Shown: positions 15,945 to 22,648, counted from the stretch's first letter. The stretch is DNA of 38,152 nt from Prochlorococcus sp. AG-459-N19 (GCA_003209375.1 QCRF01000009.1:1-38152); one strand, 5' to 3'. A program made the numbers and translations. The notes: generated by a model not told the origin, from the sequence alone.

Positions 15945-15985
15945 AAAAAAGAGGGATTTAATTCCCTCTAATATAGATCTGCTTT
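15945..15985 (-). promoter_or_regulatory. Shared promoter/hairpin leader, variant site
   Basis: On the minus strand: GATCTATATT, then AGAGGGA-ATTAAA-TCCCTCT, a T-run and the ATG at 15944. Layout is as at the other leader sites, but the stem sequence is different on both sides. Confidence 0.55.
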
Positions 15986-16029
15986 CATTAACTAACTATT
16001 AGCGCTGCAAAAAATAGAGGTTTCATTTT

Positions 16030-16335
16030 TTAATCACAGCAACTTTCTTTTGTTAATGAAGCAGTCCAAGAGGATTCTTCCATTGTTGACAAGTCAACTC
16101 TATGAGTTGCCATCCAGTCACCATTTGCCTCCACAAACTTTTGAACATTGCCTTCTGGCGCTTGATGAATAACAATAATTTTTTGAGGATCTTCCTTGCT
16201 TACTCCTCTGAAAAGAGGCTTAATATCAAATTCTGAATGCCTTTTATCTGCTTCTGCACTATCAAATATTGCAGCCCATTCATCGAAAGTGCTTTCAATT
16301 TTAAAAGTAAACACGGAAGTAACTGAACAAGACAT
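16030..16335 (-). CDS. DUF3764-like protein, paralog 1
   Basis: 101 residues from the ATG at 16335 (MSCSVTSVFTFKIESTFDEW); an in-frame upstream ATG at 16377 lies inside the promoter-like leader and was rejected. Motifs TFDEWAAIFDSAEADKRHSE, KPLFRGVSKEDPQKIIVIHQ and a W-containing helix match a picocyanobacterial family that I recall as DUF3764; the gene at 31567 is a relative. Ends in CCD. Function unknown; a small-ligand barrel is likely. Confidence 0.7.
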   Translation of the reverse strand: MSCSVTSVFTFKIESTFDEWAAIFDSAEADKRHSEFDIKPLFRGVSKEDPQKIIVIHQAPEGNVQKFVEANGDWMATHRVDLSTMEESSWTASLTKESCCD

Positions 16336-16380
16336 AAAAAAAGAGCTAGTTGTCCTTAATTTTAGATCGACTGTCAATCA
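16336..16380 (-). promoter_or_regulatory. Shared promoter/hairpin leader, site 2
   Basis: TTGACAGTCGATCTAAAAT on the minus strand, then a weaker hairpin AAGGAC-AACTA-GCTCTT, T-run, ATG at 16335. Same arrangement as sites at 14298 and 19191. Confidence 0.6.
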
Positions 16381-16418
16381 AATAAATACAAAATAAAATC
16401 TTTCCAAATATATTGATT

Positions 16419-16443
16419 GCCGACAAATAATGCTTAATTTGTC
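16419..16443. repeat. Unit C right subterminal repeat
   Basis: GCCGACAA (16419-16426) plus a partial inverted copy TTTGTC (16438-16443), about 90 bases before attachment copy 4. Confidence 0.5.
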
Positions 16444-16515
16444 AGGAAGAACTACGTAAAACTAAGCAAAAAACACTCATAGCTTGAAATGCTTGTACTG
16501 CACTAGACCTTTTAA

Positions 16516-16585
16516 GTTCTTTGGGAGTACTAGGTCGCAGCTTCGAATCCTGTCCCGCCGACTATTCAAAACCAAGTCATACTAG
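16516..16585 (+). repeat. tRNA-Pro 3' fragment, copy 4 (most decayed)
   Basis: Same stretch as the other copies but with about ten changes (for example CCCGCC for CGCCCC and ATTCAAAACC for CTTAAAAACC). It is the copy farthest from the intact tRNA and so, on a stepwise-insertion model, the oldest. Confidence 0.82.
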
Positions 16586-16608
16586 GTATTTACCTAGACT
16601 CTTTTTTT
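16582..16608 (+). terminator. Terminator-like hairpin at attachment copy 4
   Basis: CTAGGTA (16582-16588) and TACCTAG (16591-16597) pair, then CTTTTTTT after a short spacer. More degenerate than the others. Confidence 0.5.
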
Positions 16609-16618
16609 AATAGGGAAA

Positions 16619-16653
16619 TTGACATCACTCTCTTGATGTAAATTTTATGTCAA
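16619..16653. repeat. Unit D left subterminal inverted repeat
   Basis: TTGACATCA (16619-16627), TTGATGTAA (16633-16641) and TTATGTCAA (16645-16653) form overlapping direct and inverted copies, 34 bases after the core, at a comparable place to the repeats of units A to C. No matching right end was found. Confidence 0.45.
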
Positions 16654-16737
16654 TTTGAGATTTACTTAAAATTTCAGTTCCCCAAAATTTATTTTTTGGA
16701 TAGTCGATCTACAATAAGGGGAATTATCTACTTTTTT

Positions 16738-17121
16738 ATGTCAAGTACACAAGCCATAGAAAATTTAATTAATGGTTATGCAACCAGTGAAGATTCTGCT
16801 TTTCTGATACCGAATGCAACTGAAGACTTTTTGGCTGTAAGGCCAAGTGGAAATCCAATCTCTGCGCAGGGATTAGTTGGAATGTTTGATAGTAAAGACT
16901 TAGTTGCAGAATCCTCAGAACTAATTAAAACCCACAAAATCGAAATTTACGGTGAGATAGCATACGCAGTTTTCACTTTGAATGAAATCTTCAGTTATAA
17001 AGGAAATCAAAATAAAGATTTTTCGACTTATACTTGCATATTTAAAAATGAAAACGGTACATGGAAATATGCCTGGATGCAAAGATCACAAGGAACTACT
17101 GATATGAAATCTTGGGAATAA
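16738..17121 (+). CDS. NTF2/SnoaL-like small protein
   Basis: 127 residues from the ATG at 16738 (MSSTQAIENLINGYATSEDS). The in-frame TTG at 16696 was rejected because the extra residues are unlike the fold. Pattern: N-terminal helix, FLIPNATEDFLAVRPSGNPI, then antiparallel strands with AYAVFTLNEIFSY and DFSTYTCIFKNENGTWKYAW, which is the classic end of NTF2-like folds. Such proteins bind small molecules or act as stress proteins. AAGGGG lies about 14 bases upstream. Confidence 0.75.
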   Translation: MSSTQAIENLINGYATSEDSAFLIPNATEDFLAVRPSGNPISAQGLVGMFDSKDLVAESSELIKTHKIEIYGEIAYAVFTLNEIFSYKGNQNKDFSTYTCIFKNENGTWKYAWMQRSQGTTDMKSWE

Positions 17122-17207
17122 ATAAAACGCTTACTACTTGCACCGCAGGAAAATTAACGCTTGGTTATCCTGAATCAATAATCCCTGAAGAAATAACTTT
17201 TTAATTA

Positions 17208-17525
17208 ATGATGCGACTTATTCCGTTACCGATTTTTATTTGCATTTATCTATTCTCTTGGTGGAGATGTAAAAAAAATATTATCGATAGTGATAAGCAA
17301 CTAAAACCTTGCATTGATTGGGCATATATAAAAAATTTACCTCTCCCACCAAAACCTTCTTTTGTCGAGTTTTATATTGTTTATGTCTCTTCTTTTTTTA
17401 AATTTCCCTTTGGGATAATTATTCAACAACTACCTTTTGCGAAGAAAGTAAGATACTACGAAAGAGAAATGAAATTAATATTTGATAAATGGAATCTAGA
17501 AAAAATTAAAAAAATAATTAACTAA
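17208..17525 (+). CDS. Membrane-associated hypothetical protein
   Basis: 105 residues; helix at 2-20 (MRLIPLPIFICIYLFSWW), a polar middle with LPLPPKPS, a second hydrophobic stretch at about 55-75, and a Lys-rich end. Between the previous stop and this start is an open stretch (to 17203) that reads like a protein C-terminus without a start, perhaps a remnant. Function unknown. Convergent with the WNNQP gene, a base or two away. Confidence 0.5.
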   Translation: MMRLIPLPIFICIYLFSWWRCKKNIIDSDKQLKPCIDWAYIKNLPLPPKPSFVEFYIVYVSSFFKFPFGIIIQQLPFAKKVRYYEREMKLIFDKWNLEKIKKIIN

Positions 17526-17526
17526 T

Positions 17527-17640
17527 TTATTGATATGCCTGGAGTAAAGATATATAAATTCCTAATAATACAAATATTGCTACACCTATTCCCATAACTG
17601 TAGTGGGTTGATTATTCCAAAAATTAGTTAAAAATTCCAT
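17527..17640 (-). CDS. 37-residue membrane protein of the WNNQP family, copy 2
   Basis: MEFLTNFWNNQPTTVMGIGV then AIFVLLGIYISLLQAYQ. Close relative of 11072-11185 over the full length, including length 37. Single helix, N-terminal amphipathic head. Present in unit D. Confidence 0.7.
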   Translation of the reverse strand: MEFLTNFWNNQPTTVMGIGVAIFVLLGIYISLLQAYQ

Positions 17641-17652
17641 TGATTGGGAAGT

Positions 17653-17817
17653 TTAGATTTTTTTAGCTCTATGAGCTCTATTTACAACTTTTCTCAAAAT
17701 ATTATTTTTAATTGATAAATCAGAAATACAATAAAGAGTTAAAAACAAAACTACTTTTGCAAAAAATGAGATTTGCATAATAAAAAATAACTCTACACTC
17801 ATAAAAGCAAATTTCAT
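17653..17817 (-). CDS. Small two-helix membrane protein
   Basis: 54 residues from the ATG at 17817: MKFAFMSVELFFIMQISFFA, KVVLFLTLYCISD, then a basic tail NNILRKVVNRAHRAKKI. A longer start at 17898 adds 27 residues that are not membrane-like in a consistent way, so the shorter form is preferred. It ends 12 bases before the WNNQP gene on the same strand. Confidence 0.45.
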   Translation of the reverse strand: MKFAFMSVELFFIMQISFFAKVVLFLTLYCISDLSIKNNILRKVVNRAHRAKKI

Positions 17818-17969
17818 CAAAACTGCCAATTTTTTAGAACACCTAATAGGAGGTATTTTTAATAGTTGAATACGAAAGACTGAAAAAAAAAAATGCATTA
17901 AAGATAAACAGTCTTAGCGTGCGGAGAAGCTCCTGTTAGATATAAGATAGAGTTAATAGAAAGAGACTT

Positions 17970-18119
17970 ATGAAGGAATTAGAAGAAAATACTATCGAAC
18001 AAATAAGAACTCTTCTTAATTATTTAGAGCAAACAGATCTATTAAAAAACAAGGATATTCTTAGATGCTTAGATATAATAGCAAGAGAGTATGGCGGAGA
18101 AGTAGTTGACAAAAATTAA
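17970..18119 (+). CDS. Small helical hypothetical protein
   Basis: 49 residues: MKELEENTIEQIRTLLNYLE then NKDILRCLDIIAREYGGEVV. Acidic and helical. Its stop touches the ATG of the next gene with no gap, so the two are co-translated and probably act together. Confidence 0.6.
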   Translation: MKELEENTIEQIRTLLNYLEQTDLLKNKDILRCLDIIAREYGGEVVDKN

Positions 18120-18305
18120 ATGGCAATTCCAGATCAAAAAACAATATTGCTGGAACAAGCTTATGACGAACTAAAGGCAATTTGCACCAAGTTCCAAGAC
18201 CAATCCGGAGCTACAGATATGGAAGTAAAAACTTTACTTCGAGAACTTGCGAGGGTTTATGAAAAAGATATTGATGACAATTATGACATAGATTGGGAAG
18301 TTTAA
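18120..18305 (+). CDS. Small helical hypothetical protein (second of pair)
   Basis: 61 residues: MAIPDQKTILLEQAYDELKA, CTKFQDQSGATDMEVKTLLR, ending DDNYDIDWEV. Acidic, helical, with a conserved-looking acidic tail. Starts immediately after the previous stop. The pair lacks the features of known toxin-antitoxin families (no RelE, HicA or VapC-like motifs). Confidence 0.65.
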   Translation: MAIPDQKTILLEQAYDELKAICTKFQDQSGATDMEVKTLLRELARVYEKDIDDNYDIDWEV

Positions 18306-18340
18306 ATAAGTTTATTTGATAATTTTTTGCTATAAGTTAA

Positions 18341-18460
18341 TTGAGGCCAAACCTCGTCAGCACAATCTACTTTTGCTGCAAGAGATAAATTGATTCTATA
18401 TAGTTGCGAATCAATTTAATAACCCTTTCAGTACTTGGAATTTCTGGAAGGGTTTCTTGT
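18341..18460 (+). ncRNA. Candidate small RNA with three hairpins
   Basis: No ORF. In order: GAGG-CCAAA-CCTC (18343-18355), a single-stranded stretch, AAATTGATTC (18387-18396) pairing with GAATCAATTT (18408-18417), and AACCCTT (18421-18427) pairing with AAGGGTT (18448-18454) as a terminator-like hairpin followed by TCTTGTT. CTATAAG just before (about 18330-18336) fits a -10 element. Strand is inferred from this layout. The rest of the gap (18461-18689) shows nothing clear. Confidence 0.5.
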
Positions 18461-18689
18461 TACTGATATTTATTTAGTAATCGGTTATAAATTACCTACG
18501 ATACTATTACCTCAACTATTCCATAAATTGCATCGTATGGGTCGTAGTGACTCTGTCAAATCCCCTTAAAAAATAACTTCAATACTTCATAGCTATTTCC
18601 CAATGAGAATAACATCCATAAGATTTTTCTCTAATTAATTTGCATAATTTCTTACAACTGGTAATTTAAGTGGGCTTCAATAAATTTAA

Positions 18690-18914
18690 ATGCAAGATCA
18701 AAAAATTGAAAAGATAGCAGCTGTTGCAGTAAACATAACTAAGATGATGGTTATAATTTATCTAGGCTTCGTAGAAGTATTTAAAATTGCCAAATTATTT
18801 ATAGAGAATTTAAATACTGAATTTGATATTTCTCGAAAATGGGCTTCACAAAATTATTCAATTCTAAAAAAACGACTAGCGGAAGAGAAAGTAGCGGGTG
18901 TTATAGAAAATTAG
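18690..18914 (+). CDS. Small membrane-anchored hypothetical protein
   Basis: 74 residues: N-terminal helix with MMVIIYLGFVEVFKIAKLFI, then a basic amphipathic tail (KWASQNYSILKKRLAEEKVA). One membrane helix. Not recognised. Convergent with 18927, 12 bases away. Confidence 0.6.
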   Translation: MQDQKIEKIAAVAVNITKMMVIIYLGFVEVFKIAKLFIENLNTEFDISRKWASQNYSILKKRLAEEKVAGVIEN

Positions 18915-18926
18915 TAAGCGTTATAT

Positions 18927-19190
18927 TTACGCAACAAGTTTGATCGAATATACGGCATCCTTACATTTATTTTTTTTATCCCATTCCTTTGCGAAAGGAG
19001 ATTGCATCTCTGCACCTAATTTTTCTAAGTCGGTGCAGTTCATTAATAAATGAGATTTGTGTTCATTCACTTTTACAAACTCATAATCAGTTACAAACTC
19101 TTTGCACATTTCTTCAAGAAATAATGTCGTTACATCATTTTTAAATTCTTCAAATGTACAGCTAAAAGTTGAGATGATGAGAGTGTTCAT
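18927..19190 (-). CDS. Small alpha/beta hypothetical protein under the shared leader
   Basis: 87 residues: MNTLIISTFSCTFEEFKNDV, then KSHLLMNCTDLEKLGAEMQS and FAKEWDKKNKCKDAVYSIKL. Strand-helix-strand-helix-strand order suggests a ferredoxin-like barrel akin to its neighbours. The ATG directly follows the leader hairpin and T-run (19191-19236). No ribosome site seen. Confidence 0.65.
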   Translation of the reverse strand: MNTLIISTFSCTFEEFKNDVTTLFLEEMCKEFVTDYEFVKVNEHKSHLLMNCTDLEKLGAEMQSPFAKEWDKKNKCKDAVYSIKLVA

Positions 19191-19236
19191 TAAAAAAAGG
19201 AGCTAATTGCCCCTTATTTTAGATCGACTGTCAATC
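19191..19236 (-). promoter_or_regulatory. Shared promoter/hairpin leader, site 3
   Basis: TTGACAGTCGATCTAAAAT, AAGGGGC-AATTA-GCTCCTT and T-run on the minus strand, ending one base before ATG 19190. Almost identical to site 1 (14298). Confidence 0.65.
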
Positions 19237-19241
19237 TTGTT

Positions 19242-19514
19242 CTATGAGTAGACTTTGGCAACTATTGGACCAGCTTCTTCATCAGTAAATACAGGTGTGG
19301 TTTCCCAATTGAGAAATTCACCCCATTCCGCGGCATGTTGATATATTGCTTTTGGATCATCAGTCTTTAAAACTATCCAACCCTCTAGAGAACCGGGGGC
19401 GTGATATCTTCCAATCATCTCAACTCCAGGATAATCTCCCCCACCACCAAGAAATTTTTCTGCACCTTTTTGATGATATCCGGCCTTAAATGACCAATGC
19501 TGAACATAAAGCAT
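19242..19514 (-). CDS. DUF3303-like protein, paralog 2
   Basis: 90 residues from the ATG at 19514 (MLYVQHWSFKAGYHQKGAEK); a longer frame from 19616 adds 34 non-homologous residues and is rejected. GGGGDYPGVEMIGRYHAPGS, GWIVLKTDDPKAIYQHAAEW and TTPVFTDEEAGPIVAK match the family pattern. The unit end lies 5 bases from the leader of the gene downstream. Function unknown. Confidence 0.78.
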   Translation of the reverse strand: MLYVQHWSFKAGYHQKGAEKFLGGGGDYPGVEMIGRYHAPGSLEGWIVLKTDDPKAIYQHAAEWGEFLNWETTPVFTDEEAGPIVAKVYS

Positions 19515-19714
19515 TTTATTTTTAATTTTTATTGGCTTTCTATTACTAGCAAAAAATATAATTATTGAAAATGAATAGTTTTCATTGCCCATTTTTGAAG
19601 ATCCATAAGAAACCATTAATTAAGAGTGGAGGTCACATATACGATTCAATTGTTATTTCAAGCTACTTTAAATTGAAATTCAAACTAAAATAAGAGGAAA
19701 TTAGCACCTATTTT

Positions 19715-19999
19715 ATGCTGTTTCTAATTTCTTATAAATTCACTGATGCAAACGCCCAAGACAAGGGATCCAAAATGTTAAAAGAATGGTACGACGAAGG
19801 AGGGCCACAAAATAGACCAGAGGGTTATGACGTTAAATCCTGGATTTTCTTACCTCAACATGGCAATGGTTACTCTGTTGTAGATGCTGATTCTTTAGAA
19901 ACTATTTGGAAACAGTGGAGTCCTTGGAGAGAATTATTGGAATTCACTATTGAACCTTGTGCGGATTTAGATCAAACAGTTGCTCTATATTGTAAATGA
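19715..19999 (+). CDS. DUF3303-like protein, paralog 3
   Basis: 94 residues: MLFLISYKFTDANAQDKGSK, RPEGYDVKSWIFLPQHGNGY, DSLETIWKQWSPWRELLEFT and a PCADLD strand. Same fold and order as the other DUF3303-like copies, on the opposite strand. No leader motif found upstream. Confidence 0.78.
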   Translation: MLFLISYKFTDANAQDKGSKMLKEWYDEGGPQNRPEGYDVKSWIFLPQHGNGYSVVDADSLETIWKQWSPWRELLEFTIEPCADLDQTVALYCK

Positions 20000-20126
20000 A
20001 ACACTTTTTACTTGTATAAAAATATTAGACTTAGCAATTATGCAGCGATTCAAAAAAATAATGCTTATTTAACCTATTTAGCCTTTTTATTTTTTAATAT
20101 ATGAGAAATTAAAATTTTAAATAATA

Positions 20127-20381
20127 ATGAATAAATTTAAAGATAACTTTTCAAGTGAAAGCTTTTACCCAGATAGTAATTATTATCTTGACCAAGATAA
20201 TGCTCCTAAAGAGGACCCAATTACAGAAGATCAAAAATCCAATATAGGGGGAAGTTTTGAATGGCCAAATACCTATTGGTTCATCGCTGAAAGAACAAAT
20301 GGAAGGCTTGCGATGATAGGTTTCATGGCTGTCATTATTAACTATACCTTGTTTGGATGGATAGCTTATCCCATCCTTTAA
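20127..20381 (+). CDS. High-light-inducible (Hli) protein with long N-terminus
   Basis: 84 residues. A 50-residue soluble part with YYLDQDNAPKEDPITEDQ and a TYWFIAERTNGRLAMIGFMA helix carrying the full chlorophyll-binding signature ERTNGRLAMIGF, then TLFGWIAYPIL. A thylakoid photoprotection protein. Hli genes are often found in Prochlorococcus islands and cyanophages. The upstream 100 bases are AT-rich. Confidence 0.92.
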   Translation: MNKFKDNFSSESFYPDSNYYLDQDNAPKEDPITEDQKSNIGGSFEWPNTYWFIAERTNGRLAMIGFMAVIINYTLFGWIAYPIL

Positions 20382-20523
20382 ATCAGTAAGTCTAATTTTG
20401 ACAAAAATTATTTAGATAAATCTGAAATAAATTAGCTTCAATATGCTGCTTTTGTTGTAACTGAATTTGCTATTTATTTTGGCCAATCAACTTAAATTTC
20501 CAATTACTTTTATTGCCTTTTTA

Positions 20524-21246
20524 TTATTTATTTGTTTTTGAGGAGTTTTCGAGTAATCTATTTAATTCAGAGAGTTCTTCTTTATTAAGTTCTCTATATT
20601 TTCCTGTTGGCACGTCTAACTTAATATTCATAATTCTTACACGCTTTAGTGATCGTACTCTATATCCTAAGGCCTCACACATTCTTCTAATCTGACGGTT
20701 AAGTCCTTGTGTGAGTATTATTTTAAAATTTCTTGGACCCAATTGTTTTACGAAACAATTTTTAGTTATTGTGCCTAATATTGGAACTCCATTACTCATA
20801 CTTTGAATAAAGTCGCTATTAATAGGACGATTAACTTTTACAATATATTCTTTTTCATGATTATTTCTTGCTCTGAGTATTTTATTTACGATATCTCCAT
20901 CATTAGTTAAGAAAATCAATCCCTCACTGAGCTTATCTAATCTACCGATGGGGAAAATTCTTTTAGGATATTTAATGAAATCTATTACATTATTGGGTTC
21001 TACTTTTCTATCTGTTGTGCAAACAATTCCTACAGGTTTATTAAAGGCTAAGTATACGTTTTTTTGTCTCTTTGATTTTTCTATTCTTTTACCATTAACT
21101 TCAACTTGGTCACATTTTTCTACTTTAGTTCCAATTTCTGGAATTTTGCCATTAATGGTTACCTTTCCTTCTAGGATTAATCTATCTGCTTCTCTTCTAG
21201 AACAATAACCGACTTCACTTAAATATTTATTTATTCTGGTAGCCAT
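20524..21246 (-). CDS. rluF: 23S rRNA pseudouridine synthase RluF
   Basis: 240 residues: an S4 RNA-binding domain (1-60, RINKYLSEVGYCSRREADRL), then the RsuA-type catalytic domain with IGRLDKLSEGLIFLTNDGD (catalytic Asp in GRLD), ILRARNNHEKEYIVKV, SNGVPILGT and GLNRQIRRMCEALGY. From memory these blocks are strikingly close to enterobacterial RluF, including HEKEY and the MS-GVPILGT segment, and lack its basic C-terminal tail. It would modify U2604 of 23S rRNA. Placement in an island-like region suggests transfer; the weak leader motif at 21295 may drive it. Confidence 0.9.
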   Translation of the reverse strand: MATRINKYLSEVGYCSRREADRLILEGKVTINGKIPEIGTKVEKCDQVEVNGKRIEKSKRQKNVYLAFNKPVGIVCTTDRKVEPNNVIDFIKYPKRIFPIGRLDKLSEGLIFLTNDGDIVNKILRARNNHEKEYIVKVNRPINSDFIQSMSNGVPILGTITKNCFVKQLGPRNFKIILTQGLNRQIRRMCEALGYRVRSLKRVRIMNIKLDVPTGKYRELNKEELSELNRLLENSSKTNK

Positions 21247-21294
21247 TTTGGATGTTTAATTTTTATCTGCATTAAAAAATAATTTACTAATCTC

Positions 21295-21322
21295 CTAATA
21301 TTTTAGGTCGGGTGTCAATTTT
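21295..21322 (-). promoter_or_regulatory. Degenerate copy of the shared promoter motif upstream of rluF
   Basis: On the minus strand TTGACA, seven bases (CCCGACC), TAAAAT, matching TTGACA-N7-TAAAAT of the better sites. No hairpin/T-run touches the start; the ATG is 50 bases downstream. Confidence 0.4.
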
Positions 21323-21395
21323 AGTTAATATTCTCGTTATTGAATTTCAGATTATTTTCATCAGTAATTTATAACGCAAAGATCTAACTCTCTTT

Positions 21396-21641
21396 TTAAT
21401 TCCAATTTTTTTCAATTTTCCTCCATCCCTTAGAAAGTAATCTTTCATAAATTTCTCTAGCTAAATCTATTTCAACAGAAACTGTATTTGTCATTACTGG
21501 TGATTTATTTCCTAATCCCCCCACTATTTTTCCAGTATCTATAAACATATATTCAAAAACTCCATCAATACTCTTATCATTTTTCATAAATCTTTTAACT
21601 TCTGACCTATTTAAATTAATCAACCAATAAGATTTAGCCAT
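21396..21641 (-). CDS. DUF1651-like small protein, paralog 2
   Basis: 81 residues: MAKSYWLINLNRSEVKRFMK, IDTGKIVGGLGNKSPVMTNT and a terminal AREIYERLLSKGWRKIEKNW helix. Same length and end motif (helix then GW) as the paralogs at 10821 and 24162, though more distant. It follows the SRAP gene by 32 bases, so it is probably in its operon. Confidence 0.65.
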   Translation of the reverse strand: MAKSYWLINLNRSEVKRFMKNDKSIDGVFEYMFIDTGKIVGGLGNKSPVMTNTVSVEIDLAREIYERLLSKGWRKIEKNWN

Positions 21642-21673
21642 TAATCTAACCTTGAAATTAGTAAGCGTTCCAT

Positions 21674-22312
21674 TTAAAACAAACTCATTTGATCAGTTTC
21701 TTTTTTCTTTACATCCTCTACTAGCCAACCATCAGGGGACCAACTCATCATGATTGCAAATAATCCTCTTAATTCATCTGCATCTTTAACTTGCTCTGTC
21801 CATTGTTCCTCATATCCATTAGGAACGATCACAGGCATGCGGTGATGTAAAGGTTTAATTAAATCATTTGGTTCAGTTGTTAAAACGCAGCAACTCTCAA
21901 GTTCTGCTCCATCTAGTGAAGTCCACTTACTCCAAATTCCGCCCAACCAAAAAGTCTCATAATTCGATTTTCGAACACGATATTTTTTTTCAAAAAAACC
22001 GCTCGCAGGTATTAGGCACCTTTTATGTTTCCAACTTCCACTAAATAATTTTTTTTCTTCTACAGTTTCTGATCTTGCATTAAATGGTCTTGGTCTCTCT
22101 TTATCAAATGGGTCTCTGGCCCAAGGAGAAATAAAGCCCCATGTCATAAAAGTAGTTTTAATTCTTCCTTCGTTTTTAATTACAAGTACAGGATCATTAG
22201 GTCTTATTAGACTTTGAGTTTCATATTTAGAATCGAGTCCTCTTGGATAGTCTTGTTTCAAAACCTTTGGCAACTTCTCAAATTTAGTTTTAAGCTCAAA
22301 TCTTCCGCACAT
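21674..22312 (-). CDS. SOS-response-associated peptidase (SRAP/YedK/HMCES type)
   Basis: 212 residues. Cys2 (MCGRF) is the residue that bonds covalently to abasic sites in single-stranded DNA. N78/R80/E82 lie in FNARSETV, E108 in GFFEKK (usually GFYEW) and H156 in LHHRMPVI; these are the family positions. The C-terminal part is slightly long and ends in MSLF. It protects abasic sites from harmful processing during replication. A leader-like motif precedes it (22342-22383). Confidence 0.92.
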   Translation of the reverse strand: MCGRFELKTKFEKLPKVLKQDYPRGLDSKYETQSLIRPNDPVLVIKNEGRIKTTFMTWGFISPWARDPFDKERPRPFNARSETVEEKKLFSGSWKHKRCLIPASGFFEKKYRVRKSNYETFWLGGIWSKWTSLDGAELESCCVLTTEPNDLIKPLHHRMPVIVPNGYEEQWTEQVKDADELRGLFAIMMSWSPDGWLVEDVKKKETDQMSLF

Positions 22313-22341
22313 TGATTTTTAAAATATTTTTAAAACTCACT

Positions 22342-22383
22342 AAAAAAAAAGTTAATTTACCTTATTTTAGATCTACTTTCAGT
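22342..22383 (-). promoter_or_regulatory. Shared promoter motif upstream of the SRAP gene
   Basis: On the minus strand GTAGATCTAAAAT, then AAGGT-AAATT-AACTT and a T-run. Same order as the other leaders, but the ATG is about 30 bases further. Confidence 0.45.
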
Positions 22384-22483
22384 TTTCTCAAATAAAAAAC
22401 AATTTTTTGATCGTAGAAATTTTCTTATCCAAATAATTAAAAGAAAATATAGATATTGAAAAGCTTCCTCAAATTTAATTTGA

Positions 22484-22648
22484 ATGATTCAAACTTTAGA
22501 TATGGCAGATCCTGTTCTTTATTTATCTATGCTATTGGGACTTGGAGGAGTTTATGTATTAATCTCTTCCTTCCATGATGATGACGATGGTGATGATGAT
22601 GGAGAAAAATATATTTATAATCTCGAACAAACTTTTTTAGCGAGATAG
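22484..22648 (+). CDS. Small membrane protein with an Asp-rich tail
   Basis: 54 residues: MIQTLDMADPVLYLSMLLGL, a helix to about 27, then HDDDDGDDDGEKYIY and a short end. A second ATG at 22502 is in frame. The acidic cluster might bind divalent cations. The protein at 24689 has a similar plan (helix, then acidic tail GEDEDGI). Confidence 0.5.
   Translation: MIQTLDMADPVLYLSMLLGLGGVYVLISSFHDDDDGDDDGEKYIYNLEQTFLAR

Larger units (their letters stand above)
14539..16585 (+). mobile_element. tRNA-Pro cassette unit C
   Basis: Between attachment copies 3 and 4, 1,977 bases core to core. It carries three small alpha/beta-barrel-like genes on the minus strand, a 41-residue gene, and a broken WNNQP membrane gene. 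Its end repeats are GCCGACAA, not the G-rich type of A and B, so it comes from another lineage of element. No recombinase gene. Confidence 0.6.

Noticed and set aside
10654-16585. Additional functional tRNA-Pro genes at the three repeat copies
   Set aside because: Only the 3' half from the anticodon stem is present; the 5' acceptor strand and D arm are missing, so no cloverleaf can form.
17970-18305. Toxin-antitoxin module
   Set aside because: The two abutting small genes are suggestive in layout, but neither protein has a toxin fold or DNA-binding motif that I can see.
18500-18570. A fifth tRNA-Pro fragment (GGGTCGTAGTGACTCTGTC)
   Set aside because: Similarity to the core is too weak and gapped to separate from chance, so the right end of unit D remains unplaced.
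20948-21208. Plus-strand ORF opposite rluF
   Set aside because: Antisense to a clear S4/RsuA domain.
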